DNA of 64,000 nucleotides from DASXHD01 sp036488725 (lineage in GTDB: Bacteria; Myxococcota_A; Polyangia; Polyangiales; Polyangiaceae), in the NCBI GenBank assembly GCA_036488725.1, contig DASXHD010000016.1, positions 1-64,000 of the forward strand. The letters run 5' to 3'. A program made the translations under genes and the position numbers. The notes below the pieces were generated by a model. The model saw only the letters and a program-made list of their open reading frames with translations, made no database searches and was not told the origin of the DNA. Within the stretch, counting starts at the first letter, position 1, and every line of letters begins with the position of its first letter. Below are positions 1 to 7,766 of the stretch, one piece after another.

Positions 1-387
1 GGCCGCGAGGCCCGCGCAGATCTCGAGCCCGATGCGGACCGCTCGATCGAGCGGGACCTGCCGCTCGCGCGCGAGGAGATCCGCGAGCGTCTCTCCTTCG
101 ACGAGCTCCATCGTGAGGAGCAGCGCACCGTCGTTTTCGACCCAGTCGAAGACGCGCGCGACGTTCTTGTGCGTCACGCGCCGCGCGAGGACGACCTCTT
201 GCTTGAAGCGAGCGAGCGCCGCGACGGCGTCGCGCGCCTCGACGTGAACGACTTTGACCGCGACGGTCTCGCCGAGGACGAGATCGCGCGCGCGATAGAC
301 TTCGCCCATCGCGCCGCGACCGACGAGCGCCTCGATCTCGAATCGATCCGCGAGCACGCGGGAAATCGCGCTTTTCGAGTCCTCCAT
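1..387 (-). CDS. Ser/Thr protein kinase, N-terminal part (runs off left edge)
   Basis: This is the first 129 residues of a eukaryote-type Ser/Thr protein kinase; the rest lies beyond the left edge. The start at 387 begins MEDSKSAISRVL. The N-lobe is clear: a glycine loop GRGAMGEVY (about residues 23-31), the ATP-binding lysine in VAVKVV (about 43-48), a helix-C region with FKQE, and the hinge MELVEGETL. The family phosphorylates Ser/Thr on partner proteins, often FHA-domain proteins. It is divergent, 24 bases apart, from an FHA-domain sigma-54 activator, so a kinase-to-FHA signalling link is plausible but is inference. The catalytic loop cannot be seen here. Confidence 0.9.
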   Translation of the reverse strand, partial: MEDSKSAISRVLADRFEIEALVGRGAMGEVYRARDLVLGETVAVKVVHVEARDAVAALARFKQEVVLARRVTHKNVARVFDWVENDGALLLTMELVEGETLADLLARERQVPLDRAVRIGLEICAGLAA

Positions 388-411
388 GGCGCGTGCTAGC
401 CTCGCCGGGCG
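388..411. promoter_or_regulatory. Very short divergent promoter region
   Basis: Only 24 bases separate the two divergent start codons. The centre is GCTAGC, a palindrome. On the plus strand TAGCCT (397-402) lies 9 bases before the ATG at 412. On the minus strand TAGCAC lies about 6 bases before the ATG at 387. Such spacing fits -10 elements of leaderless transcripts for both genes. Confidence 0.45.
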
Positions 412-1713
412 ATGCGCGACGATAGCACTGTTCGCGAGCCCGCTCGAACGCTGCCCGTCCGCGGCCTGCGCGTCGAGGTGACCGAGGGCGCCGACGCGAG
501 CCAATCGGTGGTTGCCGCATCGGACGCGATCACGATCGGCACGGCCGAGCGCAACGATCTCGTGCTGAGCGATCGCGCCGTCTCGCGCTTTCACGTCGAG
601 CTCAAGCGAACGCCCGAAGGCGTGCTCGTCGTCGATCACGAGTCGACCAACGGAACGTTCGTCGGCGGCGTCCGAATCTTTCGCGCGGTCGTCCCTGCGG
701 GCACCGAGCTTTCGCTCGGAAAAACCGTGCTGCGCATCCGCGACGAAGCCGACGTGCGCCTGCCGCTTCACGAAGCCGACACGCTCGCGGGTTTGTGCGG
801 CCAGTCACCCGCGATGCGCCGTCTCATGGCGCAGGTCGAGCGCGCGGCGAAGAGCGACGTCTCCGTCTTGATCGTCGGCGAGTCGGGCACCGGAAAAGAA
901 GTCGTCGCGCGCGCGCTCCACGAGCTCGGACCGCGCGCCGCGAAACCGATCGTCACGGTCGATTGCGGCGCGCTCGCGCCGTCGCTCGTCGCGAGCGAGC
1001 TCTTCGGCCACGAAAAAGGCGCGTTCACCGGCGCCGACCGCCAGCACGTCGGCGCGTTCGAGCAAGCCGACGGCGGCACGCTCTTCCTCGACGAAGTCGG
1101 CGAGCTCCCCGCGCAGCTCCAGTCGTCGCTCCTCGGCGCGCTCGAGCGCCGCCGCTTCAAACGTCTCGGCGGCCGCAGCGAGGTCGAGGTCGACGTGCGC
1201 GTCGTCTCCGCGACGAACCGGGATTTGCGCGGCGAGGTGAACCGCGGCGCGTTCCGTCTCGATCTTTTCTATCGCCTCGCGGTCGTCCAGCTCGAGCTCC
1301 CGCCGCTGCGCGATCGCGCCGAGGACATTCCGCTCCTCGCCGAGCACTTTGCGCGCGCCGCCGGCCACGACGAGCCGCTCGCCAAGCTCTTTCCCCCGCA
1401 GGCGATGATGGAGCTCGCGCGGCATCATTGGTCGGGCAACGTTCGCGAGCTCCGCAACGTCGTCGAAGCGACGCTCGCGATGGGCGAGACTCCGCGGCTC
1501 GGCGCGAGCCAGAGCGCGCCGCCGGGCGCCTTGGGTGACGTGCTCGAGCTTCGCTACAAAGACGCGCGCGCGCGCGTGCTCGCCGATTTCGAGCGCGCGT
1601 ACCTCGCGCGGCTGCTCGACCGCACCGATCGCAGCGTCACGCGCGCGGCGCGCGAGGCCGGTCTCGATCGAACGCACCTCAGTCATCTGCTGCACCGTCA
1701 CGGCCTACGTTGA
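412..1713 (+). CDS. FHA-domain sigma-54-dependent transcriptional activator
   Basis: A 433-aa sigma-54 (RpoN) enhancer-binding activator whose sensor is an FHA phosphothreonine-binding domain instead of a receiver. The FHA domain (about residues 20-110) shows the family signatures: SRFH and STNGTFVGG. The AAA+ core has Walker A GESGTGKE (about 156-163), the sigma-54-contacting loop GAFTGA, Walker B LFLDEVGEL and ATNRDL. The C-terminus is a Fis-type helix-turn-helix (AAREAGLDRTHLSHLLHRHG). Family knowledge: the FHA domain reads phosphorylation by a Ser/Thr kinase and controls the ATPase. The divergent kinase at 1-387 is the obvious candidate partner, which is inference. Confidence 0.93.
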   Translation: MRDDSTVREPARTLPVRGLRVEVTEGADASQSVVAASDAITIGTAERNDLVLSDRAVSRFHVELKRTPEGVLVVDHESTNGTFVGGVRIFRAVVPAGTELSLGKTVLRIRDEADVRLPLHEADTLAGLCGQSPAMRRLMAQVERAAKSDVSVLIVGESGTGKEVVARALHELGPRAAKPIVTVDCGALAPSLVASELFGHEKGAFTGADRQHVGAFEQADGGTLFLDEVGELPAQLQSSLLGALERRRFKRLGGRSEVEVDVRVVSATNRDLRGEVNRGAFRLDLFYRLAVVQLELPPLRDRAEDIPLLAEHFARAAGHDEPLAKLFPPQAMMELARHHWSGNVRELRNVVEATLAMGETPRLGASQSAPPGALGDVLELRYKDARARVLADFERAYLARLLDRTDRSVTRAAREAGLDRTHLSHLLHRHGLR

Positions 1714-1816
1714 GTGGAGTCCACATCGGGCCCGCGCCGCTCGCGCGCGTTTCAGCCTGATTTCGGCTCGTTTCGTCGCGGCACGCGCCGTGCTGAAGGG
1801 CCGCGCGGAGGCCTTC

Positions 1817-2770
1817 ATGCATTCGAACAAGATGACTTCGCTCTTTTGGCTTTTCGCGCTCGTCGCGCCCCTCGCGTGCTCGAGCTCGCCGGGCGCGGAG
1901 ACGGACGCCGGCGCCGACGCGCCCGCCGCGAACGCTCAAGACATTTTCTGGACCGCGTTCGCCGCCGGCGACACGGCCTCCGGTGCCGCCGACATCCCTG
2001 CGCTCGAGTCGCTCGCCGCGGGAAGCGAGGGTCAGCCCGATTGGTATTCGACGTTGCTCGTCGGCATGGACGCGACGTGGCAGCTCGCGGAAATCGGCCG
2101 CGATCCATCGCACGCCGCGCAGACCGGCGCGACCTACGGCCCAATCGCCGGACAGTATCTCGGGCAAGCGCACGGCATGAACCCGAGCGACAACTTCACG
2201 ACCGCGCTCACCGGCTTCACCCTCTGGAACGCCGGCACGCAAACTCAAAATCCGCAGCAGGCCCAGCAAGGCAAGGCGCTCGTCGACCAGGCGTACGCGG
2301 CGCAGCCGGAGCTCGGCTGGTTTCTCGAGCTCATCATCGCGCAGTTTTCGCCCGTCGCCGATCCGCAGATGCAGACCGCGATCGACGCGGGCTGGAAATA
2401 TTTTTCGATCTGCGGCGGAACGACGCTCGACCCGAACGCGCCCGATTTCTCCGCGTACCTCGCGCAAGCCACGACGAGCACGCGCCGCTTCTGCGTGAAC
2501 AGCACGATCGCGCCGCACATGGTCCAGGGCGGCTTGCTCTACTTCGGCGATCTCCTCGTCAAGGCCGGGAGCGTCGCCGCGGCGAAAACCGCGTATGGCG
2601 CAGCGCAGGCGTCGAAGGACTACGCGGCGTGGCCGCACAAGGATGTCGTCGACGCCCGCGCGACCGCTGACCTCGCCGCCCGCGCCGCCGCCTACCAAGG
2701 CGACCCGAGCACATGGCCGGCGTTCGCCGCGAGCCCGTACGTCTGCGGCACTTGTCACAACACGAAGTGA
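1817..2770 (+). CDS. Lipoprotein with a single C-terminal CxxCH motif
   Basis: A 317-aa exported lipoprotein of unknown function. It starts at ATG 1817 (MHSNKMTSLF), giving a short signal peptide with lipobox APLAC (Cys21). A small Ser/Asp/Ala linker follows, then an Ala/Gln/Thr-rich probably helical body with no domain I recognise. Its most striking point is a CGTCHN motif five residues from the C-terminus. CxxCH is the covalent c-type haem attachment motif, but a lone terminal copy could be coincidental. The next lipoprotein starts 43 bases downstream. Confidence 0.75.
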   Translation: MHSNKMTSLFWLFALVAPLACSSSPGAETDAGADAPAANAQDIFWTAFAAGDTASGAADIPALESLAAGSEGQPDWYSTLLVGMDATWQLAEIGRDPSHAAQTGATYGPIAGQYLGQAHGMNPSDNFTTALTGFTLWNAGTQTQNPQQAQQGKALVDQAYAAQPELGWFLELIIAQFSPVADPQMQTAIDAGWKYFSICGGTTLDPNAPDFSAYLAQATTSTRRFCVNSTIAPHMVQGGLLYFGDLLVKAGSVAAAKTAYGAAQASKDYAAWPHKDVVDARATADLAARAAAYQGDPSTWPAFAASPYVCGTCHNTK

Positions 2771-2813
2771 GCCGGGCCTTGCCGGCGAACGCAGGCGATG
2801 CGATCGTGGGCTC

Positions 2814-3974
2814 ATGCGGGCCAAGACTTGGTGCGCGCTCGCGTTCGTCGCGAGCGTGAGCGCGTGCGCTACCGGTCTCTTGCCGCAAACCGACGACGAC
2901 GCGTCGACGTCGAGCGACGCGACGGTGAAAGGCGACGGAGCGGCGTGCCCGCAATTCGATCTGCAGACGGATCCGCAGCATTGCGGCTCGTGCACCAACG
3001 CGTGTTCGTCGGGCCAAGTTTGTTCGGCCGGGTCGTGCAACTCGTCGTGTCAGTCGCCGACGACGAAGTGCACATCGAGCGACGGCGGCATCACGTGCGC
3101 GAATCTCGTCGACGACTCGAATCACTGCGGCACTTGCAACAACGCATGCAGCGTCGCCGACGGCGGCGGCGTCACGCCCGGATCGAACAACCCCGCTGAC
3201 CCCGGCGTCGTCTACGACAGCGGCGTCGGCTGGACGACCGGCTCGCCCGGGTGCGACGCGAGCGCGTGCGCGGTCACGTGTCCGCAAGGCTTCACCGCGT
3301 GCAGCGACGGGCTTTGTTACGACACGCAGAATCACCACGATCACTGCGGGGCCTGCAGCACCGCGTGCACGGCGCAAGAGTGGTGCAACCGCGGGAGCTG
3401 CTGCGCGCTCGGCCAAGAATCTTGCAACGGGTCCTGCGTCGACGTGCTCTCCAACAAAGCGAACTGCGGCGCGTGCGGCAACGCATGCAGCGGCGCGACG
3501 CCAAACTGCGCGAACGGCGTCTGCACCGCGACGTGCTCGCCGACGGGCACGCGCCAGCCGTTCAACACGCTCGTGTCGAAGACAGCCACCGGATGCTCCA
3601 CGTTCCAGTCGAGCCCGTGCGCGACGGCGACGTACAACTGGTCGTCGAACAACATCCAAGGCTTCGCCAACCTCGGCGAGAACATCGTCTGCGGCGGCAC
3701 GACCGCGTGCATCAGCCACGTCGGCATCAACAACTGGGCGACCGGTACGGAGTGCCAAGGCACGTGGGACGTCTACTGCGATGCGACCAAGGTCGGCACG
3801 ATCGCCACGGAAAACAAAAGCTGCACCGGCTCGCCGATGAGCAACGGCTGCAGCATCACGTTTGCGCCGATGACGTGCTCGACGATCAAATTCCAAATCA
3901 CCGCGGCCGGCGGCGGACTCTGCTGCACCGGCGCGGCGGTCGATTCGTCGATCGCTGGCGTGACCGCTTGGTGA
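2814..3974 (+). CDS. Cys-rich lipoprotein with CGxCxxxC repeats
   Basis: A 386-aa secreted lipoprotein. The start ATG 2814 gives a signal peptide with lipobox VSAC (Cys18). The N-terminal half carries at least four copies of a myxobacterial Cys repeat (HCGSCTNAC, HCGTCNNAC, HCGACSTAC, NCGACGNAC), each followed by an N/G-rich CxxGxC stretch. These are probably disulphide-bonded. The C-terminal third lacks the repeat and is a separate domain I do not recognise. Such proteins are abundant on the myxobacterial surface; the function is unknown. It converges with the DUF58 gene, leaving one base between the stops. Confidence 0.8.
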   Translation: MRAKTWCALAFVASVSACATGLLPQTDDDASTSSDATVKGDGAACPQFDLQTDPQHCGSCTNACSSGQVCSAGSCNSSCQSPTTKCTSSDGGITCANLVDDSNHCGTCNNACSVADGGGVTPGSNNPADPGVVYDSGVGWTTGSPGCDASACAVTCPQGFTACSDGLCYDTQNHHDHCGACSTACTAQEWCNRGSCCALGQESCNGSCVDVLSNKANCGACGNACSGATPNCANGVCTATCSPTGTRQPFNTLVSKTATGCSTFQSSPCATATYNWSSNNIQGFANLGENIVCGGTTACISHVGINNWATGTECQGTWDVYCDATKVGTIATENKSCTGSPMSNGCSITFAPMTCSTIKFQITAAGGGLCCTGAAVDSSIAGVTAW

Positions 3975-3975
3975 C

Positions 3976-4842
3976 TCAGTCGACGATGCGACCCACGAAT
4001 CGACGCACCGGGGGAAGCAGCGGCTCGTCGTTGATGACGCGGACATAACCGCCGCGGACTTTCTTCGCGAGCGCGCGCAGGCCGAGCACGAGCTGATTGA
4101 GGCGCGCGAGGTAAGCTTCGATCGCGGCCGCGTCCATCGTGACCTCGACGGTCGCGTTGCTCTCGGCGTCGACGAGCGCGTAATCGCCGTCGTAGTGCGG
4201 CTCGACCTCGTCGCGCGAGAGCACTTGGACGAGGGCGACGTCGTGGCCCGCGCTCGCGGCGCGCGTGATCGCCGCGTCGAACGGGCCCGAGTCCATGAAG
4301 TCGCTGATGACGACGAGCATCCCGGGGCGCGGCGAGCGCAGCGTGGCTTGCTCGAGCGCGCGCGACAAATCGGTGCCGCCGCGCAAGTCGACGCGATCCA
4401 AATCGCGCAAGAGCTTCGGGAGCGCGTTGCGACCGCGCGCGGGCTCGGAGACGAACGTGAGCCCTTCGCTCGCGGCCATGACCTGCGCGCGCTCGGAGTC
4501 GGCGAGCGCCATGTAGCCGATCGCGGCGGCGACGCGCTTGGCCGTGTCGAGCTTCGTCGGCTCGCCGGCGTCCAGCGATGCGCTCGCGTCGATCACGAGG
4601 CGCACGACGACGTCTTCCTCCGCGCGAAACAACTTGAACATCGGCTCGCCGGTCCGCGCGAACGCGAGCCAGTCGATGCGCCGCAAATCGTCTCCGGGCG
4701 CGTAGGGGCGATGCTCGAGGAACTCGGCGCTCGAACCGCGGCGTTTCGCAGTGTGATCGCCGCTTCCGCCCGAGCGCGCGCGCACGCGCAGCCGTCTCCG
4801 GAGCGCCTCGAGCTCGCGCGCGAACGCTGCGTCGAACAACAT
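3976..4842 (-). CDS. DUF58 domain protein (vWA-like fold)
   Basis: A 288-aa DUF58 protein, the last gene of the six-gene operon. The diagnostic DUF58 motif is present near residues 36-60: EFLEHRPYAPGDDLRRIDW. It is followed by a vWA-like domain with VIDASASLD (MIDAS-like DxSxS) and the later GGTDLSRAL. There is no membrane segment. DUF58 proteins typically sit beside MoxR ATPases and transglutaminase or vWA proteins; their biochemical role is poorly known, with chaperone-like assembly suggested. The permease stop TAA abuts this ATG with no gap, so translation is probably coupled. There is no ATPase motif in the protein itself. Confidence 0.92.
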   Translation of the reverse strand: MLFDAAFARELEALRRRLRVRARSGGSGDHTAKRRGSSAEFLEHRPYAPGDDLRRIDWLAFARTGEPMFKLFRAEEDVVVRLVIDASASLDAGEPTKLDTAKRVAAAIGYMALADSERAQVMAASEGLTFVSEPARGRNALPKLLRDLDRVDLRGGTDLSRALEQATLRSPRPGMLVVISDFMDSGPFDAAITRAASAGHDVALVQVLSRDEVEPHYDGDYALVDAESNATVEVTMDAAAIEAYLARLNQLVLGLRALAKKVRGGYVRVINDEPLLPPVRRFVGRIVD

Positions 4843-6603
4843 TTAAGCCGGCGCTCCCGCGCTCGAAGCGGGCGCATCGGACGCCAGCGCCGCGGCAGCG
4901 CGCGCGTCGTCCTCCGCGCGGAGCGCCGCGTCGGTCTGCAAGTACGCTTGGTTCTGGTCGCGCACGGTGCGCGCGCATCGCCGGCCCGCGATGACCAAGA
5001 AGACGAGCCCGAGCAAGCCCCACATCATCGCCGCCGCGAGCCCGGCTTGGACGATGGGCGCGTCGGCGCCGCTCGATGCGTGATCGAACTGGCCGACCAT
5101 CGCGTACGCGAAGAACGGGCTCGGCGCCGCGACCACGAGCCACGAATCGTCATGCGTGCTCGTGACGACGCCGCCGATCGCCGCGACGACCCAAGGCGCG
5201 GCCGCCGCGAGGAACAAGATCGCGCTCGCGATGAGCCGCGCGATCCACGCCGTGTGCCCGCGCGACCGGAAGTACGCGACGAGCCCCATCGTGAAAACGA
5301 AATACGGCGCGCAGTACGCGCCGAACACGAAGATCTGCGCGAGCCGATCGTTGCGCGTCGCCACGTACGGCGACCAATAGGCCGAGCCCGCCGCAAAAGT
5401 GCCCGCAGACGCGGACGGCTGGACGTAGAGCATCGCGAGATCGATCGCGGGAATCACGAGCAGGCCGAGGAACCCGAGCAAGACGACGAGCGACGCCGTC
5501 TTCGGCATCCCAGGCCCGAAGAAACGCCGCATCACGCCCGCGCCCATGCGCCGCCAATGAACGAGCACGCGACGCGACGGCCCCGCCGGGTCGAACGCGA
5601 AGAGCAACGCGCAAAATCCGGCGTATGCCGCGAACGCCGTCTCGCCGAGGACCGACCACTTGACGCGCTCGGCGTCGTCCAGCGCGACCGCGCCGGGCAG
5701 CGCGCACGCGAGCACGACGAGCGGCGTGCACGCGAAAAACCACAATTTCAGGCCGGTCGAGCGATCGTCGGTCTCGCCGGTCAGGTTCGAAACCGTGACC
5801 GCGTAGAGAAACCACGCCGGCACCAAGATGAGCAGCAGTGGCACCGCGACGAGAAGGAGCAAATACTCGAGCCCGAACGGCGCGCGCGTGTACGCGAGCG
5901 GCAGCCAAATCGGGAACGCCTCCGGCACGTCGGGCCAGAGCTTGTGAATGCCGTACGACGTCGTGAGGCCGAAGATCAAATAGAGGATCGGTCCGATGAG
6001 GATCGCGAGGATTAGCGTGACGACGATCGCGCCGCGCAAGCTCGACATGAGCGAGCTCACCGCGAGACCGAACGCGACCGCGAGCGCCGCGAACACGAAG
6101 AGGAACGCGAACGCGACGATGACCTCGAGCGGCGTGACACCGCCGAAGAGGAACGGCAGCGCGCCGACCGGCGCGAGCACGACGATGTGCATCGCGATCG
6201 ATGTGTAAGCTGCAACGAATTTTCCGCGGGCGATCTCGCGCGGCGAGAGCCCGGTGAGGAGCACCGCTTCCCACGTGCGCCCTTCGCGCTCCGACGCGAT
6301 GCTGTTGGCTGCGACGGTCGGGCCGACGACCATCACCACGAACACCGCGATCGAAAAGAACGTCTGGAAGAGAACGCCGCCGAGCGACGCGGGCGACGCG
6401 TTGTCGGTCGCCGCGATGCCGCCGATCGAGCACATGAGGAGCGAAATCGTCAGGCTCAGCGCGAAGAGGATCCAAGGCGTGCGACCGAGGCGCGCCGCCT
6501 GACGCATCTCGCGCATCCAAATCGCGTTGGGCTCGCGGAAGATCCGCGCGAGCCGGCCGGGCTTTTTCGCAGCGACCGAAGGCGGCGCAACCGAAGCGGT
6601 CAT
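4843..6603 (-). CDS. ABC-2 type transporter permease
   Basis: A 586-aa polytopic membrane protein. The N-terminus (NAIWMREMRQAARLGRT, then the first helix) is typical of ABC-2 permeases of the GldF/NosY type. Some 10-12 hydrophobic segments follow, arranged as two halves of about six helices. The reading frame overlaps the preceding ATPase gene by four bases (ATGA), so the two subunits are surely made together. The C-terminal tail is Ala/Asp-rich and cytoplasmic. The substrate is unknown. Context with MoxR and DUF58 suggests envelope remodelling or export rather than nutrient uptake, which is inference. Confidence 0.9.
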   Translation of the reverse strand: MTASVAPPSVAAKKPGRLARIFREPNAIWMREMRQAARLGRTPWILFALSLTISLLMCSIGGIAATDNASPASLGGVLFQTFFSIAVFVVMVVGPTVAANSIASEREGRTWEAVLLTGLSPREIARGKFVAAYTSIAMHIVVLAPVGALPFLFGGVTPLEVIVAFAFLFVFAALAVAFGLAVSSLMSSLRGAIVVTLILAILIGPILYLIFGLTTSYGIHKLWPDVPEAFPIWLPLAYTRAPFGLEYLLLLVAVPLLLILVPAWFLYAVTVSNLTGETDDRSTGLKLWFFACTPLVVLACALPGAVALDDAERVKWSVLGETAFAAYAGFCALLFAFDPAGPSRRVLVHWRRMGAGVMRRFFGPGMPKTASLVVLLGFLGLLVIPAIDLAMLYVQPSASAGTFAAGSAYWSPYVATRNDRLAQIFVFGAYCAPYFVFTMGLVAYFRSRGHTAWIARLIASAILFLAAAAPWVVAAIGGVVTSTHDDSWLVVAAPSPFFAYAMVGQFDHASSGADAPIVQAGLAAAMMWGLLGLVFLVIAGRRCARTVRDQNQAYLQTDAALRAEDDARAAAALASDAPASSAGAPA

Positions 6604-7766
6604 TGCACCTCTCCCTTCGTGACCTCGAGGAAAATTCGTTCGAGCTCGTTGCGCTCGGGCTCGACGCCGGCGACCGAAATTTGCCGCGCGACGAGCGCCG
6701 AGACGATCGCGGCGATCGTCTGATCGTCACCCGAGTAAGCGACGAGAAACAATCCGTTCGTCACTTGCGTCACGCCGTAAAGATTCGGAACGCCGTTGAG
6801 CGCGGCCTGGACGTTCTCGAGCGGCGCGAACGCGCGCACCTTGAGCCGGCGGCGCGGCACGCTGATCGTCTGCGGCGCGGGCTCGACGTCGGTGTCGCGA
6901 TAGTTCGGCGGTCGCTGCGACGGCATGATCGCCGTCTGCATTCCCGCGGACGCCATCGTCGGCCCTTGCTGTTGCGGGGCTTGCGGCATCTGCGCTTGCA
7001 CCTGCTGGCGCTGCGCTGCCGCTTCTTCGAGGCGTCGCGCGATGTCCGAAATCGGTCCGGCGACGACGAGCCGCCCGCGCTCCAAAATCGCGACCGACGT
7101 GCACACGTCGGCGAGCTCGGTGAGGATGTGCGACGAGAGAAAAATCGTCTTCCCCATCGAGCGGAGCTCGACGAGCAAATCGCGAATCTCGATGCGCGCG
7201 CGCGGATCGAGATCGCTCGCCGGCTCGTCCAAGATCAAAACTTTCGGATCGTGGAGCAGCGTGCGCGCGAGCTGAAGCCGCTGCTTCATGCCTTTGGACA
7301 TCGTCGCGACGAGCTTGTCCGAGAGCTTCGTCAAATCGGTGAGCTCCATCACCGCGTCGACGACCGAATAATTCCCATCGGGCGCGACGCGGTACGAGTC
7401 GGCGAAGAACTCGAGGTACTCGCGCACCGTCACGCGCTCGTAGACGCCCGCGTGGTCCGGCATGTAGCCGATGATTTTTCGCACCGCTTCCGGGTCGACC
7501 GACACATCGAACCCGTCGACCTCGACGCGGCCCGAGACCGGCTCGAGCAGCGTCGCCATGATGCGAATGGTCGTCGTCTTGCCGGCGCCGTTCGGCCCGA
7601 TGAACCCGAAGATCTCGCCGTGCGCGACGTCGAAGCTCACGTCGCGCAAGACGTCGAGCTTGCCGAAGCGATGCCACAAGTGGCGCACGCGAATCGCGGG
7701 CACCATCGTCTGCTCGAGCCACGCGCTCGACGGCGGAGACTGGCTGATGGGTGCGCTGTCGTTCAC
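6600..7766 (-). CDS. ABC-2 type transporter ATP-binding protein
   Basis: A 388-aa ABC ATPase. The start is taken as GTG 7766 because GTGA overlaps the stop of the upstream gene; longer in-frame starts would run far into that gene. Walker A GPNGAGKT is at about residues 57-64, the signature is MSKGMKQRLQLA and Walker B is VLILDEPASDLD. After the ATPase core comes a Gln/Pro/Ala-rich linker (QVQAQMPQAPQQQGP) and then a roughly 100-residue C-terminal domain. The protein energises the permease encoded immediately downstream. The family resembles GldA/NosF-type exporters. Confidence 0.93.
   Translation of the reverse strand: MNDSAPISQSPPSSAWLEQTMVPAIRVRHLWHRFGKLDVLRDVSFDVAHGEIFGFIGPNGAGKTTTIRIMATLLEPVSGRVEVDGFDVSVDPEAVRKIIGYMPDHAGVYERVTVREYLEFFADSYRVAPDGNYSVVDAVMELTDLTKLSDKLVATMSKGMKQRLQLARTLLHDPKVLILDEPASDLDPRARIEIRDLLVELRSMGKTIFLSSHILTELADVCTSVAILERGRLVVAGPISDIARRLEEAAAQRQQVQAQMPQAPQQQGPTMASAGMQTAIMPSQRPPNYRDTDVEPAPQTISVPRRRLKVRAFAPLENVQAALNGVPNLYGVTQVTNGLFLVAYSGDDQTIAAIVSALVARQISVAGVEPERNELERIFLEVTKGEVQ

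Noticed and set aside
4195..6015. A 606-aa plus-strand frame opposite the DUF58 and permease genes
   Set aside because: It is Arg/Glu/His-rich shadow coding with no motif; the minus strand carries well-recognised families with coupled starts and stops.
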